From positions 37,397 through 101,396 of the forward strand of contig NZ_JAESVN010000010.1 of assembly GCF_016765775.1 (NCBI RefSeq): 64,000 bases of DNA. Direction: 5' to 3'. Shown here one piece after another: positions 8,874-17,900 of this stretch (within the stretch, counting starts at the first letter, position 1; each line of letters opens with the position of its first letter). Made by a program: the position numbers and the translations under genes. The stretch comes from Szabonella alba. GTDB taxonomy: Bacteria; Pseudomonadota; Alphaproteobacteria; Rhodobacterales; Rhodobacteraceae. The notes beneath the pieces were generated by a model. It saw only the letters and a program-made list of their open reading frames with translations, did no database searches and was not told the origin of the DNA.

Positions 8874-9872
8874 ATGACCCAGAACATCCTGCCCCATGAT
8901 CACGGCAGTCACCGCCTGTCCGTCGCCCCGATGATGGATTGGACCGACCGGCATTGCCGGGTGTTTCACCGCGCGATGACGCGCCGTGCGATGCTTTACA
9001 CCGAGATGGTCACGGCAGCGGCGGTGATTCATGGGCCGCGCGCGCGGCTGCTGGATTTCCACGCAGTCGAACATCCCGTCGCGCTGCAGCTTGGTGGCTC
9101 GGATCCGGCGGAACTGGCCCGGGCCACGCGGATTGCAGGCCCCTGGGGCTATGACGAGATCAATCTCAATGTCGGCTGCCCTTCGGACCGGGTGCAATCG
9201 GGCTGTTTCGGCGCGGTGCTGATGGAACGGCCCGCGCTGGTCGCCGACTGTCTGGCCGCGATGATCGGCGAAAGTCCGGTGCCCGTCACGGTGAAATGCC
9301 GCATCGGCGTCGATGACCAGATCCCCGAGACGGTGCTGCCCGATTTCATCGAAAAGGTCGCGGGCGCGGGCGTGCGCCATATCATCATCCATGCCCGGAA
9401 GGCCTGGCTTCAGGGCCTCAGCCCCAAGGAAAACCGCGAGATCCCGCCGCTGGATTATCCGCTGGTGCTGCGGATGAAACGGGACTTTCCCGAACTGACG
9501 ATCTGCCTCAATGGTGGCGTCACGACATTGGCGCAGGCCGAGGCGCTGCTGGCCCAGGGTCTGGACGGGGTGATGATCGGGCGTGCGGCCTATCACGATC
9601 CGGCTGCGGTGCTGATCGGGGCAGACAGGCTCTGGGGGGAGGATCATGCCCCCGACGCGGTGGCGGTGGTGCAGGCGATGCGGCCCCATATCGCCGCACA
9701 TCTGGCAGACGGCGGGCGGCTGCACCAGATCACGCGGCATATGCTGGGGCTGTTTCACGGACGACCGGGCGCGCGCGGCTGGCGGCGGGTGCTGTCAGAA
9801 AACGCCTCGCGCCCCGGGGCGGGTCTGGATGTGGTCGACATGGCGCTGGAACGCGTGACCGTTCCGGTCTGA
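8874..9872 (+). CDS. dusA: tRNA-dihydrouridine synthase A
   Basis: FMN enzyme that reduces uridines in the tRNA D-loop (positions 20/20a for the DusA class). The 332 residues begin with the FMN-binding start LSVAPMMDWTDRHCR. The catalytic cysteine is in NVGCPSDRVQSG. The barrel signatures VTVKCRIGVDD, IIHARKAWLQGLSPKENRE and CLNGGVTT follow, the last together with GVMIGRAAY, and HARKAWLQGLSPK is DusA-specific. It stands alone, with 210 bases of unremarkable DNA upstream. Confidence 0.96.
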   Translation: MTQNILPHDHGSHRLSVAPMMDWTDRHCRVFHRAMTRRAMLYTEMVTAAAVIHGPRARLLDFHAVEHPVALQLGGSDPAELARATRIAGPWGYDEINLNVGCPSDRVQSGCFGAVLMERPALVADCLAAMIGESPVPVTVKCRIGVDDQIPETVLPDFIEKVAGAGVRHIIIHARKAWLQGLSPKENREIPPLDYPLVLRMKRDFPELTICLNGGVTTLAQAEALLAQGLDGVMIGRAAYHDPAAVLIGADRLWGEDHAPDAVAVVQAMRPHIAAHLADGGRLHQITRHMLGLFHGRPGARGWRRVLSENASRPGAGLDVVDMALERVTVPV

Positions 9873-10024
9873 ACACCGCATCACACAGCGGCTCTGACCG
9901 ACCGCCAGGGGCGGTGCAGGCAAGGGACCCCGGCCCGATTGATACATCCGGCGCGCGCAGCACCTCTGGTCCTTTCGCGCCTTGCGGTCTATGGCTGGGC
10001 GGAAATCTGCCCCGGAGACCTGCC

Positions 10025-10843
10025 ATGCACGATCTTTCCACGCTGCTGCCGATGCTTGCGCTGCTTCTGGTGATCGGCGGCTTTGCCGGGATCATCGCCG
10101 GATTGCTGGGGGTCGGCGGCGGGATCGTGCTGGTTCCGGCTTTCTTCTACATGTTCTCGCATCTTGGCTATGGGTCCGATCAGCTGATGCAGGTCTGTCT
10201 TGCAACCTCGCTGGCCACCATCGTCGTGACCTCGGCACGGTCGGTGATGTCGCATCACAAGCGCGGCGCGGTGGACTGGTCGGTGCTGCGCGGCTGGTGG
10301 CCCTTCATAGCGGCGGGCGCGGTGCTGGGAATGCTGACAGCGGCGCAACTGCGCTCGGTCACATTGCAGATCATCTTCGGCGTGCTGGCGCTGATCGCGG
10401 GGCTTTACATGGCCTTCGGGCGGTCCCACTGGCGGCTGGGATCGGAGATGCCCAGGGGCGCGCGGCGCGCAGGGATCGGGGGCGCAGTCGGATTCTTTTC
10501 GGTGCTGATGGGCATTGGCGGCGGGTCCTTCGGTGTGCCGGTCATGACGCTTTATAACATGACGATCCACCGGGCGGTGGCCACCGCGGCGGGCTTCGGG
10601 CTGATCATCGCCCTGCCCTCGGTCATCGGCTTTCTGTTTCTCAGGATCGACGCGCCGCCCCCCTATACGGTCGGCGCGGTCAATCTGCCCGCCTTCGGCA
10701 TCATCATCGCAATGACGCTGCTGACCGCCCCGCTGGGCGTGCGGCTCGCGCATTGGATGGATCCCGCACCGCTGAAACGCGCCTTTGCGATCTTCATCAC
10801 GCTGGTCGCGCTGAACATGCTGCGCAAGGTCGCGGGGTTCTAA
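10025..10843 (+). CDS. TauE/SafE-family sulfite/sulfonate exporter-like membrane protein
   Basis: A 272-residue inner-membrane protein with about eight hydrophobic helices and the two family repeats: GFAGIIAGLLGVGGGIVLVP near residues 19-38 and GGAVGFFSVLMGIGGGSFGVP at about 148-168. Family members move sulfite, sulfoacetate or other small organic anions outward. The ATG at 10025 has GGAGA upstream; an in-frame extension further upstream is not hydrophobic or conserved. The substrate is not predictable here, since no sulfur genes are adjacent. Confidence 0.9.
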   Translation: MHDLSTLLPMLALLLVIGGFAGIIAGLLGVGGGIVLVPAFFYMFSHLGYGSDQLMQVCLATSLATIVVTSARSVMSHHKRGAVDWSVLRGWWPFIAAGAVLGMLTAAQLRSVTLQIIFGVLALIAGLYMAFGRSHWRLGSEMPRGARRAGIGGAVGFFSVLMGIGGGSFGVPVMTLYNMTIHRAVATAAGFGLIIALPSVIGFLFLRIDAPPPYTVGAVNLPAFGIIIAMTLLTAPLGVRLAHWMDPAPLKRAFAIFITLVALNMLRKVAGF

Positions 10844-10885
10844 GGCCTCACCCGGACGCCTCTGCCCCCTCCGCCCTTTTTCTGT

Positions 10886-10960
10886 CCATAAATATCCCGG
10901 GGGGTGAATTTGGCATAGCCAAAGAGGGGGGCAGCGCCCCCCTGCGCCCCTGCCCCGGCC
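10886..10960. repeat. GC-rich intergenic repeat with two hairpins (copy 1)
   Basis: An AT-rich stretch (ATAAATATCCCGGGG) is followed by two perfect hairpins: TTTGGC/GCCAAA around ATA (10909-10923) and GGGGGC/GCCCCC around AGC (10927-10941). The same arrangement, an AAATATCC-like or AAAATACC lead then a G6-C6 hairpin, recurs at 45990-46080. It looks like a dispersed extragenic element between genes. Confidence 0.5.
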
Positions 10961-11025
10961 CGCAACTTCGCGCTTGCACTTCGCAGCACATCCGCAAGGA
11001 TGCCCCGGACAGGATGGAGGCGTGG

Positions 11026-11994
11026 ATGACGGAACGGAAGCTCAACCAACCCCTTGGCGGCAACGAAATGCCCCGTTTCGGCGGCCCGGCCACCATGATG
11101 CGCCTGCCCGTGCAGGACAGTGCCGCGGGGCTGGATGCCTGTTTCATCGGCATCCCGCTGGATATCGGCACCTCGAACCGTCCGGGCACAAGGCTTGGCC
11201 CCCGCCAGATCCGTGATGAAAGCAGGATGCTGCGCCCCTATAACATGGCGACCGGGGCCGCCCCTTTTGACCATCTGCAGGTGGCCGATATCGGAGATGT
11301 CCCCATCAACACCTTCGATCTGAAGAAATCGGTCGGGATCATCGCGGACCACTATCGCGCGGTGCTGGCGCATGGGACAATCCCGCTGACACTGGGCGGC
11401 GATCATACGCTGACATGGCCGATCCTGCGCGCAATGAAGGAACGGCACGGCCCTGTCGCGCTGATCCATGTCGATGCCCATGCTGATGTCAGCGACATAA
11501 TGTTCGGCGAAAAGGTTGCCCATGGCTGCCCCTTCCGCCGTGCATGGGAAGAGGGCTGCCTGATCAATGACAAGGTGTTCCAGATCGGGCTGCGCGGCAC
11601 CGGCTACAGCCCCGAGGATTTCAATTGGGGCCGTGCAAAAGGCTGGACCGTGGTGCAGGCCGAGGCGTGCTGGCACCGCTCGCTTGCGCCACTGATGGCG
11701 GATATCCGCGCGAAGATCGGCGATGCGCCGGTTTATCTCAGCTATGATATCGACAGTCTTGACCCCGCCTTTGCCCCCGGCACCGGCACGGTCGAACCCG
11801 GCGGCCTGACCATCTGGCAAGGGCTGGAGATTGTGCGCGGCTGTGCGGGCCTGAACCTTGTCGGGGCCGATCTGGTTGAGGTTTCGCCCCCCTATGACCC
11901 ATCGGGCAATACAGCACTGGTCGCCGCGAACCTGCTTTATGAAATGCTCTGCGCTCTGCCCGGCGTGCCGCAAGGGGCTCCCCCCCCTCGCTGA
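11026..11994 (+). CDS. speB: agmatinase/ureohydrolase
   Basis: Mn-dependent hydrolase of the arginase/agmatinase family; agmatinases convert agmatine to putrescine and urea. The 322 residues carry all metal-ligand motifs: LGGDHTLTWPI, HVDAHADVSD and YLSYDIDSLDPAFAPGTGT. GGAGG lies 5 bases before the ATG at 11026; an in-frame ATG at 11014 has no site. Guanidinobutyrase or guanidinopropionase are alternatives, because substrate specificity in this family cannot be settled by these motifs. A TetR regulator follows 100 bases downstream. Confidence 0.88.
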   Translation: MTERKLNQPLGGNEMPRFGGPATMMRLPVQDSAAGLDACFIGIPLDIGTSNRPGTRLGPRQIRDESRMLRPYNMATGAAPFDHLQVADIGDVPINTFDLKKSVGIIADHYRAVLAHGTIPLTLGGDHTLTWPILRAMKERHGPVALIHVDAHADVSDIMFGEKVAHGCPFRRAWEEGCLINDKVFQIGLRGTGYSPEDFNWGRAKGWTVVQAEACWHRSLAPLMADIRAKIGDAPVYLSYDIDSLDPAFAPGTGTVEPGGLTIWQGLEIVRGCAGLNLVGADLVEVSPPYDPSGNTALVAANLLYEMLCALPGVPQGAPPPR

Positions 11995-12044
11995 GGTCTG
12001 CCACGATGCCGAGGATTTGCCTTCCCCGTCGCTCCGCGCTAATT

Positions 12045-12057
12045 TGAACGGCGTTCA
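12045..12057. promoter_or_regulatory. probable TetR operator
   Basis: The inverted repeat TGAAC-GGC-GTTCA lies 38 bases before the start codon of the TetR-family gene at 12095. This is the usual place for autoregulation by such repressors. Confidence 0.5.
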
Positions 12058-12094
12058 GAATGACGTCACGGCGGGACAAGGACGGGGGCAGCAC

Positions 12095-12712
12095 ATGGCC
12101 GGAAAGATCAGCAAGACCGACCAGCGGCGTGAGGAATTGCGCGAACGCCTGATCGGGATTGCCGAGGCCCGGATCGCCGCGCAGGGGCTGGCCTCGGTCA
12201 AGGTCCGCGATCTGGCGCGCGAGGCGGGTTGCGCGGTCGGCGCCATCTACAATGTCTTTACCGATCTCAACGGTCTGGTGATGGCGGTGAACGGGCGCAC
12301 CTTCCGCAAACTGGGCAGCCATGTGTCCGAAACGGTGGCAGAACGCCCGCAGGACCGCGCGCAGGACCAGTTGATCACCATGTCGCTGGCCTATCTGCAT
12401 TTCGCGCAAGGCAATCACAACCTGTGGCGCGCGCTGTTTGATCTGGACATGTCCACGGATATGGACGTGCCGCAATGGTATCTGGCCGAACTGGGCGCGC
12501 TGTTTGCCCTGATCGCCGCCCCGATCGCGCGGATCTTTCCCGACTGGCCGGGCGACCGGGTCGATCTGATGACCCGCACGCTGTTTTCCTCGGTCCATGG
12601 GATCGTGCTTCTGGGCCTGCAGAAAAGGATTTCCGGCGTCCCGCTGGACCGGATCGAGGCGATGATCGCGGCCTTGCTTTCGAATGTGACGGCACAAGCC
12701 GGGAAACCCTGA
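12095..12712 (+). CDS. TetR/AcrR-family transcriptional regulator
   Basis: A 205-residue one-domain-plus-ligand-pocket repressor. The helix-turn-helix lies at about residues 28-50 (LASVKVRDLAREAGCAVGAI followed by YNVFTDLNGLV). The C-terminal region carries the WHG-type TetR_C features (LWRALFDLDM, LFSSVHGIVLLGL). The ATG at 12095 has GGGGGCAGC upstream. A palindrome just upstream may be its operator. It could regulate the agmatinase gene or the TraB-like gene; the ligand is unknown. Confidence 0.92.
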   Translation: MAGKISKTDQRREELRERLIGIAEARIAAQGLASVKVRDLAREAGCAVGAIYNVFTDLNGLVMAVNGRTFRKLGSHVSETVAERPQDRAQDQLITMSLAYLHFAQGNHNLWRALFDLDMSTDMDVPQWYLAELGALFALIAAPIARIFPDWPGDRVDLMTRTLFSSVHGIVLLGLQKRISGVPLDRIEAMIAALLSNVTAQAGKP

Positions 12713-12867
12713 CCAAAAGGCTGCGCCATGACTGGCGCTGATCCAATGCCTTTAGTCCACATGCCCGGTGCCGCCCCTTCCGGACGCCGACCCTTTCCCG
12801 ACGCAGCCGCCCGTGACAGACTGTTGCGACCCGCCCGGACCCATCCCGCCAGAGGAGCCCGCAGACC

Positions 12868-13881
12868 ATGCACCGCATTCCCCGCCTTCCTGCCTGTCTG
12901 CCCGGGCTTGTCCTGCTGATCTGCCTCGCGCTGAGCAGTGCGGCGCAGGCGCAATGCCGGGGCACGGATCTGCTGGAGGTGATGCCCGCCGCCGAGCGGC
13001 AGGAGCTCATGGCCCGGGCCGCCGCAGTCCCCTATCCCGAGGGCAATCTGTGGCGCGCCACGCGGGGCGAGGCCGAACTTATGCTGGCAGGCACCTATCA
13101 TCTGGACGATCCGCGCCATGACGGGGTGATGGACCGTCTGCTGCCGCTGCTGGAGCGCGCGACGGTGCTGCTGGTCGAGGCGGGCCCCGAGGAGGAGGAG
13201 GCCCTGCGCGACCGCATGGCGGCCGATCCCGGAACCATGCTGGCAGAGGGCGGATCAGCTGTATTCGACCGGCTTGGGTCGGAAGAACGCGACCGCCTTG
13301 CCGATGCGCTGCTGCAACGCGGTATCCCCGGCCCGATTGCCGAACGGCTGCGGCCGTGGTTTCTGTCGATGATGCTGGCCATTCCACCCTGCGCCCTGCC
13401 CATTGCCGCCCGCGATGCCGGGCTGGACAAGCGGCTGATAGAGGCGGCCGACCTGCGCGGCATCCCGGTCCGGGCGCTGGAACCCTATGACACCGCGCTG
13501 CGGCTGTTCGACGGGATGACCGAGGCCGAACAGGTCGCCATGATCCGCAATGCGCTGTCCTTTGAGGACCGCGCCGCCGATCTGCTGCACACCACCTCCG
13601 AGGCCTTTTTCACCGCGCGCACAAGGCTGATCTGGGAGTTGAACCGCCATCTTTCCTTGAAACAACCCGGTGCCGATGCCGCAGAGGTCGAGGCCGAGTT
13701 TGCAAAGCTGGAAGAAACCCTGATGAGCCAGCGCAACCGCGACTGGCTGGCCGCCCTTATCGACGCTGCCACGAAAGGCCCCGCCTTTGCCGCCTTCGGC
13801 GCGCTGCATCTGCCCGGCAAGGCAGGCGTGCTGGCGCTGTTGGAGGCCGAGGGTTTCACGCTGGAACGGCTGCCCGAATAG
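12868..13881 (+). CDS. TraB/GumN-family protein
   Basis: A 337-residue exported protein with signal peptide (residues 1-28, ending SSAAQAQC). The TraB/GumN fold shows the N-terminal AGTYHLDDPRHDGVMDRLLP (GxxH-like motif) and the C-terminal FGALHLPGKAGVLALLEAEG. Related Tiki proteins are metalloproteases and keep these conserved His/Glu positions (LLVEAGPEE). A cysteine directly after AQAQ could be mature but no clear lipobox is present. The role in bacteria is unknown. Confidence 0.88.
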   Translation: MHRIPRLPACLPGLVLLICLALSSAAQAQCRGTDLLEVMPAAERQELMARAAAVPYPEGNLWRATRGEAELMLAGTYHLDDPRHDGVMDRLLPLLERATVLLVEAGPEEEEALRDRMAADPGTMLAEGGSAVFDRLGSEERDRLADALLQRGIPGPIAERLRPWFLSMMLAIPPCALPIAARDAGLDKRLIEAADLRGIPVRALEPYDTALRLFDGMTEAEQVAMIRNALSFEDRAADLLHTTSEAFFTARTRLIWELNRHLSLKQPGADAAEVEAEFAKLEETLMSQRNRDWLAALIDAATKGPAFAAFGALHLPGKAGVLALLEAEGFTLERLPE

Positions 13882-13985
13882 CGCGCGGCCCCTTGCCTGT
13901 CGGCCTGCCTCCCGCCTGACCGCGTGACAAGCCCGCCCGGCCCGCCTATAACCCGGCGCGAAACCGTACTTTCCGAGGCAGATCC

Positions 13986-14906
13986 ATGACCACGCTCGTT
14001 TTCGGCCACAAATCCCCTGATACCGATTCCACCGGCTCCCCCGTCATCTGGGCCTGGTATCTGTCCGAGGTGAAGGGCATCCCCGCGACCGCGATGCTGC
14101 TGGGCGAACCCAATACCGAAGCCGCCTTCATGCTGCGCCACTGGGATCTGCCGAAACCCGACCTTTTGGGCGATCTGGCCCCCGACACGCCGGTGGTGAT
14201 CGTGGATACGAACAACCCCGCCGAACTGCCCGCCACTGTGAATGAGGCGCGCATCGAGGGCATCATCGACCATCACATGCTGGTGGGCGGGCTCAAAACA
14301 CGCAGCCCCATCGACATCACCATCCGTCCGCTGGCCTGCACCGCCACGATCATGCATGACCTGATCGGCGATGATCTGGCCCGCGCACCGCGCGGCATCA
14401 AGGGCGCGATGCTGTCCTGCATCCTGTCGGACACGCTGGAATTCCGGTCGCCCACCACCACGCCGCATGACCGCGCCGTGGCCGAAAGCCTTGCCGCCGA
14501 TCTGGGCGTTGCGATCCCTGACCTCGCCGCCGCGATGTTTGCCGCGAAATCCGATGTCTCGGCCTTCTCGGATGCCGAATTGCTGCGCATGGACAGCAAG
14601 GAATACAGCGTCGCGGGCCGCGAACTGCGCGTCTCGGTGCTGGAAACCACCGCGCCGCAGGTGGTGCTGGACCGCAAGTACAGCCTGATGCGGTCTATGG
14701 AAGGCGTCGCGGCCGAGGACGGGGCCGATCAGGTCTTGCTGTTCATCGTCGATATCCTGCGCGAGGAGGCCACGCTGCTGGTCCCGAATGATCTGGTGAA
14801 ATCACTGGCCGAGGCCTCCTTCGGCGTCAGCGTCAGCGGCGACACCGTCACCCTGCCCGGCGTGATGAGCCGCAAGAAACAGATCCTTCCCGCGCTGCGC
14901 TTCTGA
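13986..14906 (+). CDS. ppaC: manganese-dependent inorganic pyrophosphatase
   Basis: Family II pyrophosphatase that hydrolyses PPi to phosphate, driving biosynthetic reactions. The 306 residues show the DHH-superfamily metal motifs: GHKSPDTDS at 7-15, VDTNNPAE, and GIIDHHMLVGG. The C-terminal DHHA2 domain ends with LPGVMSRKKQILPAL, carrying the SRKKQ active-site signature. The start follows CGAGGCAG. It stands alone, 84 bases before the HAD hydrolase gene. Confidence 0.95.
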   Translation: MTTLVFGHKSPDTDSTGSPVIWAWYLSEVKGIPATAMLLGEPNTEAAFMLRHWDLPKPDLLGDLAPDTPVVIVDTNNPAELPATVNEARIEGIIDHHMLVGGLKTRSPIDITIRPLACTATIMHDLIGDDLARAPRGIKGAMLSCILSDTLEFRSPTTTPHDRAVAESLAADLGVAIPDLAAAMFAAKSDVSAFSDAELLRMDSKEYSVAGRELRVSVLETTAPQVVLDRKYSLMRSMEGVAAEDGADQVLLFIVDILREEATLLVPNDLVKSLAEASFGVSVSGDTVTLPGVMSRKKQILPALRF

Positions 14907-14990
14907 TCCGGCCCTTTGATGCGCCAGTCTGAAATGCCTGTCTGATCCGCATAGCTCCGCCCTTTCCCCAGCCCAATCCGAAAGGTTCCC

Positions 14991-15884
14991 ATGACCCGTA
15001 TCATCCGCCGCCTGTCCGATACCGGCACAAGCTATCGTGCGCTGTTCTGCGATCTCTGGGGTTGCGTCCATAACGGCAAGACCGCATGGCCCGAGGCGGT
15101 GGCGGCCTTGCAGGAGTTTCGCGCGGGTGGCGGGCGGGTGATCCTTGTCACCAATTCGCCGCGCCCCAAAGGTCCGGTCGCGGAACAGATTGCGGGTATG
15201 GGCGTGCCGCGCGATGCCTGGGACGATATCGCGACCTCGGGCGATGCGGCGCAATATGCGCTGTTTGCGGGCGCGGTCGGGCATCGGGTGCATCATATCG
15301 GGTCCACGCCCAAGGATGATCCGTTCTTCACCGATGTCCCGCCCGAGCTTGAGGCCCTGCGCGCCGAAGGCCCCGCGATCGAACGGGTGGATCTGGATCA
15401 GGCCGAGGGCATTGTCTGCACCTCACCGCTGAACGAATATGACGACCGTCCCGAAGATTACCGCGCGGCATTCCTTTACGCCAAGGCGCGCGGGATGAAG
15501 ATGCTTTGCGCCAATCCCGACCTCATTGTAGATTTCGGCGAAACCCGGCTGCTTTGCGCCGGATCGCTGGCGAAATTCTATGAGGAACTGGGGGGCGAAG
15601 CCCTGTATTTCGGCAAGCCCCATCCGCCGGTCTATGATCTGGCCCGCCGCCGCCTTGCCGCCATTGACGGCACGCTGACCGACCGAGACATCCTGTGTGT
15701 CGGGGACGGGATCGGCACCGATATTCTGGGCGGCGAGATGGAGGGGCTGGACACGCTTTTCCTGACCGAAGGGTTGCAGGCAGGCAATTTCGGCCCGGCC
15801 GAACGGCTGGATGCCGAGCGGCTGGAGGCGTTCCTGACCGCCGAAGGGCGCAATCCGACGCTGACCACAGGGTTTCTGCGCTGA
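14991..15884 (+). CDS. TIGR01459-family HAD-type hydrolase
   Basis: A 297-residue class IIA haloacid dehalogenase-like phosphatase of the alphaproteobacterial TIGR01459 group. Motif I is FCDLWGCVHNGK, motif II is LVTNSPRPKG, and the motif III/IV region is YFGKPHPPVY and CVGDGIGTDILGG. The second Asp of motif I is replaced by Gly in this subgroup's pattern (DLWGCVHNG). The likely substrate is a small phosphometabolite, but it is not known. It precedes a MaoC gene and ribF. Confidence 0.9.
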   Translation: MTRIIRRLSDTGTSYRALFCDLWGCVHNGKTAWPEAVAALQEFRAGGGRVILVTNSPRPKGPVAEQIAGMGVPRDAWDDIATSGDAAQYALFAGAVGHRVHHIGSTPKDDPFFTDVPPELEALRAEGPAIERVDLDQAEGIVCTSPLNEYDDRPEDYRAAFLYAKARGMKMLCANPDLIVDFGETRLLCAGSLAKFYEELGGEALYFGKPHPPVYDLARRRLAAIDGTLTDRDILCVGDGIGTDILGGEMEGLDTLFLTEGLQAGNFGPAERLDAERLEAFLTAEGRNPTLTTGFLR

Positions 15885-16001
15885 ATTGACCCAGAAATAA
15901 TATTGCTCTCCGCACCAACTTAACGAAAATATCTTGCGTGACGGATTGCGCTGCATCGCAGCAGGCGCTAGGCTCTGACCCGTATAGCGGGAGCATCCGG
16001 C

Positions 16002-16445
16002 ATGACCGACAACCAGCCACGCGGCACGATCTGCATTGAGGATATCGAGATCGGCATGACGCGCCATCTGCAAAAGACCGTGACCGACCGGGATATCGCG
16101 CTCTTTGCCGAGGTCTCGACCGACCGCAATCCGGTGCATCTGGATGACGTTTATGCGCGGGACACGATCTTTCAGGGCCGCATCGCGCATGGCATGCTGA
16201 CCGCAGGGCTGATTTCAGCGGTGATCGGCGAGCAGCTTCCCGGTCATGGCGCGGTCTATCTGGGCCAGAGCCTGAAATTCATGGCCCCCGTTCGCCCCGG
16301 CGACTGTGTCCATGCCGAGGTGCGCGTCACCGCCATTGACCACGCCCGCCGCCGGGTGACCCTTGAAACCCATTGCGCCGTGGGCGATACGGTTGTGCTG
16401 AAGGGCGAGGCGCTGGTTCTGGCGCCGTCGCGCAAGTTCGACTGA
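16002..16445 (+). CDS. MaoC-family (R)-specific enoyl-CoA hydratase-like protein
   Basis: A 147-residue single hot-dog-fold protein. The hydratase-2 motif is intact: TDRNPVHLDDVYARDTIFQG then RIAHGMLTAGLISAVIG, with catalytic Asp and His. The short form matches PhaJ-type enzymes that hydrate enoyl-CoA, for example to feed polyhydroxyalkanoate synthesis. Upstream (15885-16001) lies a small inverted repeat, GCTGC/GCAGC, and no clear promoter. ribF follows 28 bases later. Confidence 0.88.
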   Translation: MTDNQPRGTICIEDIEIGMTRHLQKTVTDRDIALFAEVSTDRNPVHLDDVYARDTIFQGRIAHGMLTAGLISAVIGEQLPGHGAVYLGQSLKFMAPVRPGDCVHAEVRVTAIDHARRRVTLETHCAVGDTVVLKGEALVLAPSRKFD

Positions 16446-16473
16446 GGCGCGGGCCCGGGCCCGCAGGGGCATA

Positions 16474-17412
16474 ATGCGCATCTATCACGACTGGCAGGAT
16501 ATTGCAGGAGGCGACCGGGGTGCTGCGGTTGCCATGGGCAATTTCGACGGAGTGCATCTGGGCCACCAGCATGTCATCGGACTGGCGTCAGAACAGGCGG
16601 CCCTGACAGGGGGACCGCTGGGCGTCGTGACATTCGAGCCGCATCCCCGCAGCTTCTTTGCGCCCGAGGCCCCGCCCTTTCGCCTGATGAACCCCGAGGC
16701 GCGGGCCAACCGCCTTGCCAAGCTGGGGGTAAAGGTTCTGTTCGAACTGCCCTTCGATGCGCGCCTTGCCGGTCTGTCGCCCGAGGCTTTCGTTACCGAT
16801 GTTCTGGCCAAAGGTCTGGGCATCTCGCATGTCGTCGTAGGGGCAGATTTCTGTTTCGGCAAGGGCCGCAAGGGCACGGCGGCCGATCTGCAGCGGCTAT
16901 GCGCGGAACAGGGGATCGGCGTCACGCAGGCAGGGCTGATCCAGACTGACGGGGTTGATATTTCCTCAACCCAGATCCGCCGCGCGCTGACCGAGGGGGA
17001 ACCCGTGCGCGCCCGCGACATGCTGGGCCATTGGCACCGCATCGAGGGCGAGGTGATCCATGGCGCGAAACGGGGCCGCGAGCTGGGTTATCCGACCGCG
17101 AATATGGCGGTGGAAAATCTGCATCTGCCGAAACCCGGCATCTATGCGGTACTGGTCGATGTGCTGACCGGCCCGCATCAGGGCCGCTATCACGGCGCGG
17201 CCAATCTGGGGGTGCGCCCGATGTTCGGGGAAAACCCGCCCAATCTGGAAACATACCTGTTTGATTTCTCAGGCGATCTTTACGGCCAGCACCTGTCAGT
17301 TGCCTTTGTCGAGTTCCTGCGTGGGGAGGCGAAGTTTGACGGCCTGCCCGCCCTGATCGCCCAGATGGATGCCGATTGCGCCCGCGCGCGCCAGAGTCTG
17401 GGCGCGCTTTGA
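16474..17412 (+). CDS. ribF: bifunctional riboflavin kinase/FAD synthetase
   Basis: Makes FMN and then FAD from riboflavin. The 312 residues hold an N-terminal nucleotidyltransferase domain (GNFDGVHLGHQHVI, with HxGH) and the linker ISSTQIRRALTEG. The C-terminal flavokinase domain includes GRELGYPTANM and PKPGIYAVLVDV. It overlaps the next gene by one base (TGATG), so it is translationally coupled to the YcgN-like gene. Confidence 0.96.
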   Translation: MRIYHDWQDIAGGDRGAAVAMGNFDGVHLGHQHVIGLASEQAALTGGPLGVVTFEPHPRSFFAPEAPPFRLMNPEARANRLAKLGVKVLFELPFDARLAGLSPEAFVTDVLAKGLGISHVVVGADFCFGKGRKGTAADLQRLCAEQGIGVTQAGLIQTDGVDISSTQIRRALTEGEPVRARDMLGHWHRIEGEVIHGAKRGRELGYPTANMAVENLHLPKPGIYAVLVDVLTGPHQGRYHGAANLGVRPMFGENPPNLETYLFDFSGDLYGQHLSVAFVEFLRGEAKFDGLPALIAQMDADCARARQSLGAL

Positions 17413-17900
17413 TGGCCCCGCCGCGCCGCCCCGGCCTGATCGCCGATCCCGGCAAACTGCGGGACCGGTTCTGGGAAACCGTGCCAATGAAAAAGATGTC
17501 CGGCGCGGAATGGGAGGCACTGTGCGACGGCTGCGGCAAATGCTGCCTGAACAAGATCGAGTATGAGGATACGGGCGAGGTGGATTTCACCCGCCTTGCC
17601 TGTCGCCTGCTGGATGGTGAGACCTGCCGCTGCAGCCAGTATCCGATCCGCCATCAATTCGTGCCCGATTGCGTCAGCCTGACCCCTAACAAGCTGGAAC
17701 AGATCGCCTATTGGCTGCCCCGAACCTGCGCCTATCGCCTGCTGCATGAGGGCAAGCCGCTGGAAGACTGGCATCCGCTGATCTCGGGCGATCCGGAATC
17801 GGTACACCGTGCCGGGGCCTCGGTGCGCGGCTGGACCGTGCCGGAAAACGAGGTCGCGGAAGAGGATTGGGAAGATTACGTCATTCAGGAGCGGCCCTGA
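17412..17900 (+). CDS. YcgN-family cysteine-cluster protein (UPF0260)
   Basis: A 162-residue protein with an N-terminal cysteine cluster CDGCGKCCLNK at about residues 38-48, then CRLLDGETCRCSQYPIRH, and a later DCVSLTP. This is the YcgN/YkgJ type of presumed metal or Fe-S-binding protein. Length and motif order match UPF0260. It overlaps both ribF and the threonine aldolase gene by one base, so the three are coupled. The biochemical role is unknown. Confidence 0.92.
   Translation: MAPPRRPGLIADPGKLRDRFWETVPMKKMSGAEWEALCDGCGKCCLNKIEYEDTGEVDFTRLACRLLDGETCRCSQYPIRHQFVPDCVSLTPNKLEQIAYWLPRTCAYRLLHEGKPLEDWHPLISGDPESVHRAGASVRGWTVPENEVAEEDWEDYVIQERP

Noticed and set aside
10753..11025. Upstream extension of the agmatinase frame
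   Set aside because: It runs through the intergenic repeat and has no ribosome site, while GGAGG precedes the ATG at 11026.
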